Below, in pieces: positions 17,029-26,331 of a stretch of 64,000 bases of DNA; the first letter of the stretch is position 1; every line of letters begins with the position of its first letter. The notes below the pieces were generated by a model. The model ran no database searches. It saw only the letters and a list, made by a program, of their open reading frames with translations, and was not told the origin of the DNA. The stretch comes from Sporosarcina luteola (GTDB lineage: Bacteria; Bacillota; Bacilli; Bacillales_A; Planococcaceae), in NCBI RefSeq assembly GCF_023715585.1, contig NZ_JAMBOK010000001.1, positions 1,550,001 to 1,614,000 of the forward strand, in the 5' to 3' direction. The translations under genes and the position numbers were made by a program.

Positions 17029-18579
17029 TTGAAAAAAACGATAGTTGGCCTATTTATTGCGGTTTATTTTTTATTCGCTAGTATTTCTGTTCATGCTGCT
17101 GTACCAACATATCAAGATGTCCCCCTTACTCATTCCGCAAGCAAGGAAATCGAGTATCTCGTCAGTCATGGGATCCTAACAGAAGGCCCATCATTAGGCG
17201 TCAATAATAGGATTTCCCGCATCGAAGCGGCTGAAATGATTATAACGGCGTTAGGGATGGAGACGGAAGGATTACCGGATGTCGATTTCATTGATGTCAC
17301 CCCTTCGGATGAATATTATGCCATCATCCAGGCAGCAGCATCTGCGGGATTCATGAACGGAAATGCAAATCGGGAGTTCAAGCCCCATGAACAATTGACT
17401 CGGGCAGAAGCCGCTTCCATTTTGGTTTCCGCTTTCAGTTTGGAGGGAAAATCTCAAACGCTTTTCCGCGATGTACCTTCATCCTATTGGGCGAGCGATG
17501 CAATTGGTATTCTAGTTGAGAATGAAATTACTTTTGGTTATTCAGATGGCTCGTTTAAACCGACAGCTTCATTGACAAAAGGGCATTTCAGCATTTTTTT
17601 AGCAAGAATTCTTAACCCAGAATTCAGAAAGCGTCCTGTCTGCTATTCAACGGACAGCAAAAAGTCATACGCTATAAATGTACCGGTAACGAACGTATGG
17701 CATGTCCCTGGCAAGACGCGCCCTATCGATGAAATTTCAATCCAAGCAAAGCCGGATATGAAAAAATGGTCATCCCAATTGACGATTTCCCAAAAGCTTT
17801 GGCTCATAGGAAAAACAGATACACAAGCGTTGTACGGGGATCCTGTCGAGATTATAAAATCAAGCGGGAACTGGCATTATATCGCAATAAAGGATCAAGC
17901 GAAAACCGGACATAAGAACGGCTATCAGGGGTGGGTCCCAAAATCGCATGTTGCCGCCTCCTCTATCAACGATACGAAATGCCCAATTGCAATTGTGGAT
18001 GCAAAAATCGCCACACTCTACAATGTGGCGAAATGGGATGACAAACAGAAATGGTTGGATGTGAGTTACACGACAATCCTGCCAGTCGTGGCAGAACACG
18101 GTCAGTTTCTGGAAGTTCTAACCGTTGAGGGCAACACGAAATTCATGTTGAAACGGGACGCCAAAGTATACGCGAATTATGCCTCCATTCCTAAACCGAC
18201 TGCCAAAGACATCATTGACAGTGCCAAACGGTATTTGGGACTCCCATATGTATGGGCCGGGACTTCCGCTTATGGTTTTGACTGTTCCGGCATCATCTAT
18301 TCCGTCTATAAAAACCACGGCATACTTATTCCGCGGGATTCCTTCGTCCAGGCGACTCACGGAAAAGCGGTCAGCCGGAGTCAGTTGCAGCCAGGAGATC
18401 TGATGTTTTTCGCACATAATGGCGGTAAGGGAGCTGTATATCACGTATCGATCTACATTGGCGAAGGCAAGATGCTCCATGCACCGAACTCATCACGGAG
18501 TATCGAAATTATTTCAATCAACACGCCATTATATAAGAAAAATCATTCCGGTTCACGCAGATATCTGACGTCGAATTGA
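17029..18579 (+). CDS. SLH-anchored NlpC/P60 cell-wall hydrolase
   Basis: 516 residues. A signal peptide (KKTIVGLFIAVYFLF...SVHAA) is followed by three SLH domains over about residues 25-195 (YQDVPLTHSASKEIEYL; FIDVTPSDEYYAIIQAAA; FRDVPSSYWASDAIGIL) that hold the protein to the wall. A middle region resembles SH3-like modules. Residues 392-516 form an NlpC/P60 peptidase with Cys419 in FDCSG, His472 in YHVSIYIG and His484, the Cys-His-His set. It should cut stem peptides in peptidoglycan. TTG at 17029 follows AAGGAGG by seven bases; the longer frame from 16921 is unlikely. The gene stands alone and ends at a strong terminator. Confidence 0.9.
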   Translation: MKKTIVGLFIAVYFLFASISVHAAVPTYQDVPLTHSASKEIEYLVSHGILTEGPSLGVNNRISRIEAAEMIITALGMETEGLPDVDFIDVTPSDEYYAIIQAAASAGFMNGNANREFKPHEQLTRAEAASILVSAFSLEGKSQTLFRDVPSSYWASDAIGILVENEITFGYSDGSFKPTASLTKGHFSIFLARILNPEFRKRPVCYSTDSKKSYAINVPVTNVWHVPGKTRPIDEISIQAKPDMKKWSSQLTISQKLWLIGKTDTQALYGDPVEIIKSSGNWHYIAIKDQAKTGHKNGYQGWVPKSHVAASSINDTKCPIAIVDAKIATLYNVAKWDDKQKWLDVSYTTILPVVAEHGQFLEVLTVEGNTKFMLKRDAKVYANYASIPKPTAKDIIDSAKRYLGLPYVWAGTSAYGFDCSGIIYSVYKNHGILIPRDSFVQATHGKAVSRSQLQPGDLMFFAHNGGKGAVYHVSIYIGEGKMLHAPNSSRSIEIISINTPLYKKNHSGSRRYLTSN

Positions 18580-18589
18580 TCGACTAAAT

Positions 18590-18627
18590 AAAAATCCGTC
18601 CACAACTTTCTCTTGTGGACGGATTTT
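18590..18627. terminator. Bidirectional terminator
   Basis: AAAAATCCGTCCACAA pairs with TTGTGGACGGATTTT around CTTTCTC. It serves both the NlpC/P60 gene and the convergent zinc-ribbon gene. A near copy lies at about 26546-26585 and a looser one at 41543-41585. Confidence 0.88.
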
Positions 18628-18633
18628 CCCTAT

Positions 18634-19386
18634 TTAATTAAAAGTATCTATTATTTCACCAATTGCAGAGTCGGCGATGAATAAACCGATGATAATGCCG
18701 AATATCACATTAATTACCAAATAGAACAAATAAGCATAAAAGCTATCAATTCCTTTTGATTTCAAGCTAAGCTGCCTGATCATCACAAATACAGGAATCA
18801 GTCCAAATGCGATGATCAATCCGAGATAGATGCTCATTCCAGCAATTGTATAGGATTTTATAAGAGACAAAATGATACCAAACGCCGTAAGCACAATCGG
18901 GATTACATAGTAGCCTCCGAATTTAGTAATTACCTCGGTGAATTTCAGGTTTTCCGAGAATAACATTGATGTTATGAATACTGCCGCGGCGCTGATTACG
19001 ATCAATAGAACAAAGAATATGGTTGCATAGATTAAGATCTGGAAAAACGATGGACCCATATAACCGAAATATGAGTTGCTCAATAGATTCTTAATTAATG
19101 TGTATACTGCTACTACGGTCAGCAAGATATACAGTCCTATGCTAATAAGGCTATTCCTCATGTCTGATTGACCCGATGGGGATTTCAGTTGCCTTACGAA
19201 ATAACCGAGATACATCTTCGATTGTTCTTTGATTTTCTCGAGCTGTTCGCTATTTTGTTGAATTGGTTGTTCTGTTTGTACTGCAGCTGCCGTCTGTTCC
19301 CCTGCATGAGATTCGAGTTTCCCGCCACATTTCCCACAAAAGTTCCCGTCATTCTGCACATGTCCGCATGCTGAACAAGTCTTCAT
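18634..19386 (-). CDS. Zinc-ribbon membrane protein with Yip1-like domain
   Basis: 250 residues. The N-terminus is a zinc ribbon (CSACGHVQNDGNFCGKCGGKL, shown here as two CxxC pairs), followed by a Gln/Glu-rich linker and five or so membrane segments from about residue 80. The polytopic part looks like the Yip1 superfamily used in bacterial membrane proteins of unknown role. ATG at 19386 follows GAGGAG by eight bases. It follows the TcaA-like gene by 17 bases, so the two zinc-ribbon genes are likely one operon and may work together in envelope stress. Its 3' end has left two decayed copies elsewhere (26.6 and 41.6 kb). Confidence 0.82.
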   Translation of the reverse strand: MKTCSACGHVQNDGNFCGKCGGKLESHAGEQTAAAVQTEQPIQQNSEQLEKIKEQSKMYLGYFVRQLKSPSGQSDMRNSLISIGLYILLTVVAVYTLIKNLLSNSYFGYMGPSFFQILIYATIFFVLLIVISAAAVFITSMLFSENLKFTEVITKFGGYYVIPIVLTAFGIILSLIKSYTIAGMSIYLGLIIAFGLIPVFVMIRQLSLKSKGIDSFYAYLFYLVINVIFGIIIGLFIADSAIGEIIDTFN

Positions 19387-19403
19387 TCCTGACACTCCTC
19401 ACA

Positions 19404-20828
19404 TTACTTTTTCGTCTTTTTCGTATCCAAATCTACTATTTCGTCAATAAAAATTTCATCGTTACTATAGGAGAAGACATATTTCTTTTTCCTCTCATAA
19501 TGGAGATGGCCATCCGATTCGGAAGAGAAATTGAACGTCTCAAACGTCTGAAGTTCAAACTTGCTATCCGAGATCACTTTGAAATCAGTGATGTCATTTA
19601 AAATGAATTCATAATAGTACCCCGCGATTTCATCATGATCCGTGACGAATTTCGCATAGTCCTTTTTTATTTTACTGCCCTCTTTGAAGTACCCCTCAAT
19701 ATAACTGAAATCTGCATAGTAAATTGCGCTCGCATAATCAGAACGGAATCGTTTATATGCATCGCGAATTTCCTCTTCTTGTTCAGCCATCCTTTGTTCT
19801 TTCCGGAAAGATTCAAAAGGCAGATAAATATATTCTTCATCCAATGCAATGACATCGGATTTCACTTCATTCCCATCCTTATCCTTTGCCATAGCAAAGA
19901 CTTCGATAGCAGGATTCACCTGCGCCGGATAAAGTGAATCCAATTCACTTACCTTCTTGCCGGTGGACTTTCCTCCAACATAGACAATCGCGTCCGCTAA
20001 ATCGGAATCGATCGTAATGCTGGTGAAATCCCAATCCACATCGACAGAAGTGGAATTTGCAGCGTTATAAGAAGGTGAATACGTCCCTTTGCCGGATAAC
20101 GGCATGACGCCGTCGTATTCATATGACCATTCGTAAGTGCCAGGGATGAAATTGCCGATAACAATCTCCTCATCCTGCTCCTTGCTGACGACTTCCTTGT
20201 CGGCGAAACGGAACTTCATGTTCTCGAATGGCGCCCATACGCTCACTTCGAGAGGGATGACATTGAATTCCACTTCGTTATACAATCCAAAGAAAATCGG
20301 CTTCTTATGTAGGGAAATAAATTCGCCTTCGTCATTATAAATAATGTCCATATGTCCTTTGTTCTTTATTTTTCCGATTTCTTCGGAGAGATTGTCACGC
20401 AGACGAGTCCATCCATACTCATTGACTGTTGAGTAGAAATCTTTTGCGTTTGCAACAGTCCCTTCTTTGAAATGAAAAGCATTGAAAAACGCTTCTTTGT
20501 CTTTGCTGTTATACGCAGTATTCATCGCCTCAATCTTTTTGACTGGATCATATAGATTGGACACGACCAGATGGGCAATAATGCAAGCCAAAATAATAAA
20601 TCCAATAACTGATAAAAGGGCTTTCTGCATTTTGCCCATCGGCTTCCGAGGAACCGGCGCTGTTGATGACTTTGTTTCAACCGACTTTGATTGGGGCGTT
20701 TTTGCTACTGTAGGATGTGTTTCCGTTCCCGTCTTAGGTTCTGTTTCCGCCTGGAACGTCACTCCGCAATTCGTACAAAAAGCAGCCTCTTCACTGCTCT
20801 GCTGCCCACAATTCTTACAAAACTTCAT
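19404..20828 (-). CDS. TcaA/YvbJ-family zinc-ribbon membrane protein
   Basis: 474 residues. Order: N-terminal zinc ribbon (CKNCGQQSSEEAAFCTNCG), Thr/Pro/Lys linker, one membrane segment (about 71-93) and a large outer region. The outer part contains TcaA-type domains (PIFFGLYNEVEFNVIPLEVSV...; PGTYEWSYEYDG) and a C-terminal NTF2-like tail (residues 345-470). In Staphylococcus TcaA affects the response to glycopeptides and the cell envelope; the same role here is inference. ATG at 20828 has AAAGGAG upstream. It leads the two-gene zinc-ribbon operon. Confidence 0.85.
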   Translation of the reverse strand: MKFCKNCGQQSSEEAAFCTNCGVTFQAETEPKTGTETHPTVAKTPQSKSVETKSSTAPVPRKPMGKMQKALLSVIGFIILACIIAHLVVSNLYDPVKKIEAMNTAYNSKDKEAFFNAFHFKEGTVANAKDFYSTVNEYGWTRLRDNLSEEIGKIKNKGHMDIIYNDEGEFISLHKKPIFFGLYNEVEFNVIPLEVSVWAPFENMKFRFADKEVVSKEQDEEIVIGNFIPGTYEWSYEYDGVMPLSGKGTYSPSYNAANSTSVDVDWDFTSITIDSDLADAIVYVGGKSTGKKVSELDSLYPAQVNPAIEVFAMAKDKDGNEVKSDVIALDEEYIYLPFESFRKEQRMAEQEEEIRDAYKRFRSDYASAIYYADFSYIEGYFKEGSKIKKDYAKFVTDHDEIAGYYYEFILNDITDFKVISDSKFELQTFETFNFSSESDGHLHYERKKKYVFSYSNDEIFIDEIVDLDTKKTKK

Positions 20829-20979
20829 AGTTCCAACTCCTTTCCAAAATAATTCCTATACTAGTATACAGGGTAGACTTCAAGAAAAACAGAATGAGTA
20901 TATAGACACGTTTGTCAATAGCTATTATTGGTTCTATTTTACTAACAGACATTTCGTGTTTCGGGTACCTCGTGTTTCG

Positions 20980-21260
20980 GGTACCTGTGCATGGTGCATT
21001 TATGACAATTCAAAGCAGAGTATGAATATACAGTGAAAAGTCAGTCAAATGTCCATCTGGCTTCCCTCTCATTTTGAGAATATACAATTGTAGTTAATAA
21101 ACTGAATTGTGTCGGTGCCTGTGCACGACGCATTTATGACAATTCACCTAAATGTATAAACACGCATAGAGAAGCAAGTCATTTCCCTAAATGACTTGCT
21201 TCCCAATTTAACAATATACAATTGTAGTTAATAAACTGAATAGTGTGCTGCACAGGCACC
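20980..21260. repeat. Two-hairpin GGTGCCTGTGCA element, copy E
   Basis: Left end GGTACCTGTGCATGGTGCATT, right end CTGCACAGGCACC. The first hairpin is damaged (the matching arm is shortened); the second, AAGCAAGTCATTT/AAATGACTTGCTT, keeps pairing with compensating changes against copies B and C. It lies between the divergent tcaA-like and GGDEF-EAL genes, so it does not act only as a 3' terminator. Confidence 0.85.
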
Positions 21261-21435
21261 GAACAAAGTGGGATCTGACTTGGCATTGTGTTATTTTGCC
21301 AGAAACTTTATAATTATATTTGAGCTTTTATTTCATCTTTCGGCGTGGCGGGAACGGCTACGTTATTTTTTTGTAATATTGCGGAAACATGTAGAGTAGA
21401 ACTTGCATCATTGAATGATAGATTCGGAGGAGAAT

Positions 21436-23688
21436 ATGAGAAATCAAGACGCTTTTTACATAGTAGAATCGAATCATTTTTGTGTTGAGGCTGGCATGGA
21501 TCCGAATATTGTCGCCAAGCCAAAACGATTTTTATCGGTACAGGAGCTCGCCGAAAAAAGGAATTCCTACAGTGAAATTTTATCCGTCGTCAGTTATTTT
21601 TCCAATAAATTGCTAGACTCATTGAAAGGTACGCCGATTCTCGTTGTTGTATCAGACTCCAATGGATATCTTCTGGAAATTGAAGGGGATGAAAACATTA
21701 AGGAGACAATTCAACAATTCGGTATACAGCTCGGCAGTCTGTTCGTCCGTGAAGATACGGGAACGAATGTAGTCAGTCTAGCTTTACAGCAAAAGCATCC
21801 GATCAGCATTATTGGTGAGCAGCATTTTCATACATTTCTCCATGAGATTGCTTGCTATGGGACTGCATTTCATTATACCGATGACAATAATTTGCTTGGC
21901 AGTGTGTCCATTATGATGCCGATACAATTCCAGAATCCTCTCTTCCTTACGATGCTGACGCAAGCGGTGGATTCGATTGAACGGGAACTTTTATTGCGAA
22001 AACAGAATAGGAAGCTCAACATTCTGAATCAAATCATGATGAGCAGAACTAACAATGGCATTGTCCTTACGGATGAAAATGGAATCACTACTGAATTCAA
22101 CGAGTTCGCCCAGCAACTTTCGAATACGGGCAGGGAGACGGTAATTGGGAGAAATATTCGCGAATCCCCAATAACCGGGACCTATTTCAAAGAAGTTCTG
22201 GGGCAAGGGAAAATTTTCAGAGATGAAGAGATTCAATTCATCAACCAAAAAGGGAAACTTGTCGTCTGCCTGTTCGATGCACAGCCGATCCATGAAGACG
22301 GCAAGATGATTGGCGCATTCGGACAGTTCCGTGACATTTCGGACCGCCATTTCTTGCAGGAAAAATACAATTATCTTGCTTATCACGACGACCTGACAAG
22401 CCTTCCGAACCGCAGATTCATTAATGAAGAAACCGAAAAGATTATTGAAGAAATCAATTCCGGCCACAAGCGGACTCTGGCTCTCCTCTTCATCGATCTG
22501 GACAGGTTCAAAGTGATAAACGATAATTTCAGTCATGCATCGGGGGATATGTTGCTGAAAAAGGTGAGCGAACGACTTTCTGATTGTCTTGGGAAAAATG
22601 ATATGCTCGGCCGGACAGGGGGAGATGAATTCATTTTCCTGCTGAAGGATTTTGAGGGCTCCGACTACGTCACGGATAAGGCTGAAGAAGTTCTACACGT
22701 GTTTGATGCCCCTTTCCACATTGAAGGTCACGAATTGCATACGACGGCGAGCGTGGGCATCGCAATCTATCCGGACTATCCCATTACGATGGAAAAACTG
22801 ATGGTTTTTGCAGATAATGCAATGTACGAGGCAAAAAAACAGGGAAAAAATCGTTACAGTATCTATACTTCAGCTCTGCTGGAAGAGGCAAAGGATGAAT
22901 ACAGGCTTGAGACCGAATTGCGAAAGGCGATGGAGCAAGAGGAATTCGTCCTTCATTACCAACCGCAGATCAATCCTCAAACCGGTAAGATATTCGGAGT
23001 GGAAGCGTTAATCCGTTGGCAACATCCGTCGCTCGGTCTTCTGTCTCCCGACAAATTCATCAAGTTGGCCGAAGATAACGGGTTGATCAACCAAATTGGC
23101 AAGTGGGTCATTAAAGAGGCTTGTTCCCAAAATAAAAGATGGCAGGATGCCGGGTACAAGCCGCTCAAAGTATCCGTCAACCTATCCACACAACAATTCC
23201 TGACGAGTGATCTCGTCACGTACATGGAACATACACTTCGGGAAACCGGGCTGGATCCACAATGTCTCGTAGTTGAAATCACTGAATATATGGCAATGGA
23301 ATACGAGTATTCCTTGAAAGTGTTGAAGCAGCTGAAGGAAATCGGGATCGGGATTAGTATAGATGACTTCGGGACCGGGTATAGCTCGCTCGCTTATTTA
23401 AATAATTTTCCGATCGATTTCATTAAAATCGACAAATCGTTCGTCTTTGAAATCATCAATGACCAACCAAGCGCCTTTATCGTGAAAGCGATCATCACGC
23501 TTGCACATAATCTTCAGATGCAAGTTATCGCTGAAGGAGTCGAAACTGAGGAGCAGCTCGACTTTCTAATTAATCAACAGTGCGACTTAGTTCAAGGGTT
23601 TCATTTCAGCAGGCCCCTTCCGGCAATTGAAATCGAGAAATCTTATTTGGACGGAAATCATAATGGGAAGAGAGAGAATACGAAATGA
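21436..23688 (+). CDS. GAF-PAS-GGDEF-EAL cyclic-di-GMP turnover protein
   Basis: 750 residues, soluble. Order: N-terminal GAF-like domain (about 40-190, similar in style to AcoR-type activators), PAS domain (about 205-320), GGDEF (about 330-490) with intact GRTGGDEF, and EAL (about 500-745) with EALIRW, NLS, ITE, DDFGTGYSSL and KIDKSF. The RxxD inhibitory site before GGDEF is missing (reads KNDM). Both catalytic domains look complete, so it may make or, more likely, cleave c-di-GMP under control of the sensor domains. ATG at 21436 follows GGAGG. The next gene overlaps its stop (ATGA), implying co-translation with a ThDP enzyme. Confidence 0.93.
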   Translation: MRNQDAFYIVESNHFCVEAGMDPNIVAKPKRFLSVQELAEKRNSYSEILSVVSYFSNKLLDSLKGTPILVVVSDSNGYLLEIEGDENIKETIQQFGIQLGSLFVREDTGTNVVSLALQQKHPISIIGEQHFHTFLHEIACYGTAFHYTDDNNLLGSVSIMMPIQFQNPLFLTMLTQAVDSIERELLLRKQNRKLNILNQIMMSRTNNGIVLTDENGITTEFNEFAQQLSNTGRETVIGRNIRESPITGTYFKEVLGQGKIFRDEEIQFINQKGKLVVCLFDAQPIHEDGKMIGAFGQFRDISDRHFLQEKYNYLAYHDDLTSLPNRRFINEETEKIIEEINSGHKRTLALLFIDLDRFKVINDNFSHASGDMLLKKVSERLSDCLGKNDMLGRTGGDEFIFLLKDFEGSDYVTDKAEEVLHVFDAPFHIEGHELHTTASVGIAIYPDYPITMEKLMVFADNAMYEAKKQGKNRYSIYTSALLEEAKDEYRLETELRKAMEQEEFVLHYQPQINPQTGKIFGVEALIRWQHPSLGLLSPDKFIKLAEDNGLINQIGKWVIKEACSQNKRWQDAGYKPLKVSVNLSTQQFLTSDLVTYMEHTLRETGLDPQCLVVEITEYMAMEYEYSLKVLKQLKEIGIGISIDDFGTGYSSLAYLNNFPIDFIKIDKSFVFEIINDQPSAFIVKAIITLAHNLQMQVIAEGVETEEQLDFLINQQCDLVQGFHFSRPLPAIEIEKSYLDGNHNGKRENTK

Positions 23689-25319
23689 GAACAGCGGCTT
23701 CTGTGTTAGCAACGAACTTTAAACATTGGGGACTTCAGCATATTTTCGGCATTCCAGGAAAAGCGATATCCCCCATTCTTTTTGAGCTCTTAACTGAAGA
23801 AATCCAATTTGTATTAAGCAAGCACGAAGCGGCGGCCGGATTTGAGGCGGCCGGCTACGCCTTAATGAACGGGAAAATCGGAGTGGCCATCGGTACGTCA
23901 GGGCCTGGCGGGACAAATCTCATCACGGCAGCCGGTCAGGCAAAAGCCTCGAATTTGCCGCTATTGATCATCACGGGGCATCCTTCCATGAAGGATACAG
24001 GCAAGGCTTTGGGACAAGACTCCAGTACATTCGGCACCGATTTAACGAACTTGTTCAGCCATGTAACAAAGTTCAGTGCACGGGTCGAGCGTGGCGACAT
24101 GTTGAGGCCTTACTTGCAGCACGCCCTCGAGCAAGCACTATCGGGAGTAAGGGGGCCAGTGCATCTATCCATTCCATTTGATGTGTTATTGGAAGAAATC
24201 GAACCGTTCACACTGGATCTTCCGACACCGTATGAAATGATTTCACCGAATTTGCCGGATGTGATCGATAAATTGAATGGCGCAACCCGTCCCCTTCTTT
24301 TCATTGGAAAAGGAGTTCATTCCAGCAAAGCATATGAAGAAGTGCAACATCTTGCGGAGCTATGGAAAATTCCGGTCGTCACGACACCTGGAGGCAAAGG
24401 GGCATTCCCGTCAAACCATTCACTGTCGTTAGGCGCGTTTGGACTCGGCGGCACGCCGGAAGCGATGGCATATTTCCAGGAAAATATTGATCTCTTACTC
24501 GTCATCGGCTCCAGCCTCAGCGATATGTCCACCGCCGGATTAACCGAAGCCATGTATCCAAAACATGTTATCCATTTTGACTATAACCCGACGTTCATTG
24601 GCAAGTCGATCAATGTTCCAACAACACCAGTACTCGGCGATATCAAATCGAACTTGAAGACAATGCTTAAGGGAATGCCGGCAACAAACAGTGAAGCGTT
24701 TCGATTGACCCCGGAGCCGATGACGCTTCAACAGAACATCCCAGGCGAACGGATGTCAGCAGTCCAAGTATTGCATGCGATGCGCAACACATTGCCCGAA
24801 GACGCCATCATATTCGGCGACGACGGAAGCCACTCCTTCTATGGAATTAAGCATTTTGACATTTACAAGCCAGGCACTTACTACTTCGACGATATTTTCG
24901 GAGCGATGGGCAACGGGATCGGCTACGCCGTCGGTGCGCAACTAGCTGCTCCAGAGAAAACCATCGTCTGCTTAGTCGGGGATGGCTGTATGTTCATGCA
25001 CGGCACAGAAGTGTCAACAGCATACAACTATGATGCGCCTGTCCTCTTTATCGTCGTCAATAACGGACGATTGGATATGGTGGAAAAAGGGATGCGGAAA
25101 ATGATCGGCACATCCATCGGGGGCATTTATGAAACGCCGCTCGATGCAAAACTTTTCGCGGAATCAATGGGAGCCCAAGCTTTCACATGCCTGACCCCTC
25201 ACGAATTGAGCTACCGTATCGAGGAAGCTCTTCAACTCATAAAAGAAACAAACAAACCGATCGTCATCGAAGCGTTAGTAGATGAAAACGAAATTCCACC
25301 AACGATGGGGAGACAATGA
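23685..25319 (+). CDS. Thiamine-diphosphate enzyme, acetolactate-synthase/benzoylformate-decarboxylase-like
   Basis: 544 residues, the three-domain ThDP fold. The catalytic Glu is in SKHEAAAGFEAAGYA, the middle domain starts near residue 185, and the ThDP/Mg motif is GDGCMFMHGTEVSTAYNYD ending in VVNNG. The family carries out decarboxylation or acyl-transfer of 2-keto acids. The exact reaction (acetolactate synthase, indolepyruvate or phenylglyoxylate decarboxylase, or glyoxylate carboligase) cannot be told. Its ATG overlaps the stop of the c-di-GMP protein, an unusual pairing whose link may be the GAF sensor. Confidence 0.85.
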   Translation: MRTAASVLATNFKHWGLQHIFGIPGKAISPILFELLTEEIQFVLSKHEAAAGFEAAGYALMNGKIGVAIGTSGPGGTNLITAAGQAKASNLPLLIITGHPSMKDTGKALGQDSSTFGTDLTNLFSHVTKFSARVERGDMLRPYLQHALEQALSGVRGPVHLSIPFDVLLEEIEPFTLDLPTPYEMISPNLPDVIDKLNGATRPLLFIGKGVHSSKAYEEVQHLAELWKIPVVTTPGGKGAFPSNHSLSLGAFGLGGTPEAMAYFQENIDLLLVIGSSLSDMSTAGLTEAMYPKHVIHFDYNPTFIGKSINVPTTPVLGDIKSNLKTMLKGMPATNSEAFRLTPEPMTLQQNIPGERMSAVQVLHAMRNTLPEDAIIFGDDGSHSFYGIKHFDIYKPGTYYFDDIFGAMGNGIGYAVGAQLAAPEKTIVCLVGDGCMFMHGTEVSTAYNYDAPVLFIVVNNGRLDMVEKGMRKMIGTSIGGIYETPLDAKLFAESMGAQAFTCLTPHELSYRIEEALQLIKETNKPIVIEALVDENEIPPTMGRQ

Positions 25320-25340
25320 AAACGCAATTCGGCGCGTAAA

Positions 25341-25376
25341 TCGGTGCCTGATTCGGTGCCTGATTCGGTGCCTGTG
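25341..25376 (+). repeat. Short tandem TCGGTGCCTGAT repeat at an element edge
   Basis: TCGGTGCCTGAT occurs twice and the third copy continues into TCGGTGCCTGTG, which is the left end of element F. The duplication of the element end looks like slippage or repeated insertion or joining at this site. Confidence 0.75.
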
Positions 25377-25513
25377 CAAGACACATTTATGACAATTCAA
25401 TAAAACACATATATATACACGTGGAAGTCAACTAAACGCCAATTTGGTTGGCTTCCTAATTTGCATCTATGCAATTGTAGTGCATTATCTGAATAGTGTG
25501 CTGCACAGGCACC
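25367..25513. repeat. One-hairpin GGTGCCTGTGCA element, copy F
   Basis: Left end GGTGCCTGTGCAAGACACATT, right end GTGCTGCACAGGCACC. A single hairpin GGAAGTCAACTAAACGCC/...TTTGGTTGGCTTCC sits inside. The right arm ATGCAATTGTAGTGCATTATC departs from the usual TTAATAAAC sequence. It lies between the ThDP enzyme and the 217-aa gene. Confidence 0.8.
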
Positions 25514-25662
25514 CTAATTACATTGGTGGAAATAAATTTCAAAAAAGAAGCCCTTTTTATTTAAATTATGATACTATTTATGTAGGTCTAACATCATGGA
25601 ATCAGTCCGTGTAAGTTTAGGATTGATAAACACTCTACAGAACGGAGAGCCAAGTTGAAACT

Positions 25663-26316
25663 ATGAGAAAAATAGACAAAATGGATACATACCTTAAATC
25701 GTTTGGTGAAAAAGTAAAGGGCAATGAAGTTCGGAAAGCTGTTAATGCTGTATTTAACATTGACTTAGATTACGTTTCTTTACACAACTACGGAAACAAG
25801 TTAAATAGTTATGACCCTGCTATTATGAAAACCCTTCGTGAAGCTAAAAAACTGACTGATGCAGAAATCATGAAATTGCCAAAAGCGAAAGTTATGGATG
25901 TCTATCTCAAAGCTCATGATTATGCCTTAACTGGCGCTGAACACCGAGTTTTAATCAATCAGATCTTTGGAGTGAATCTTGATGGTATTTCTTCTGTAGA
26001 AGGTCTGCAACTTGGAATTAATTCCAAAGGTACTTGGATAACTAGAACACCAACAGATATGTTAGTGATTTCATCCAGCCTTGATGACGTGGAGTTATAT
26101 GTCTATACAACAGCTTATTGGGAGCAAGTAACAGGAACAAGCGAAGTACCTGATTCATTAAAACAATACCTGATCGACAACAGATTTACGTATGATGAAT
26201 CCACTAAAAAATTTACATGGGTTAACCCTACTAGCGAATCTGCTCCTGAAAAAATTAAGACTCAAACCATTAACAATTTAATCGAAACTATTAAGCAGGT
26301 AAACGATAGTCTATAA
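25663..26316 (+). CDS. Unknown 217-aa protein with an internal duplication
   Basis: I do not recognise the family. Residues 7-44 and 78-115 share a repeating pattern MDxYLKxxxxxxxGxExR...N..F...LD..S, so an ancestral unit of roughly 70 residues seems to have doubled. The C-terminal third (about 120-217) is mixed and ends with a helix rich in Asn, Ile and Lys. There is no signal peptide or membrane segment. ATG at 25663 has a weak GGAGAG about 13 bases upstream. It is flanked by repeat elements on both sides (F and G) and is AT-rich compared with the genes upstream, which would fit an acquired gene. Confidence 0.75.
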   Translation: MRKIDKMDTYLKSFGEKVKGNEVRKAVNAVFNIDLDYVSLHNYGNKLNSYDPAIMKTLREAKKLTDAEIMKLPKAKVMDVYLKAHDYALTGAEHRVLINQIFGVNLDGISSVEGLQLGINSKGTWITRTPTDMLVISSSLDDVELYVYTTAYWEQVTGTSEVPDSLKQYLIDNRFTYDESTKKFTWVNPTSESAPEKIKTQTINNLIETIKQVNDSL

Positions 26317-26331
26317 GCAAAAGAAATGTAC

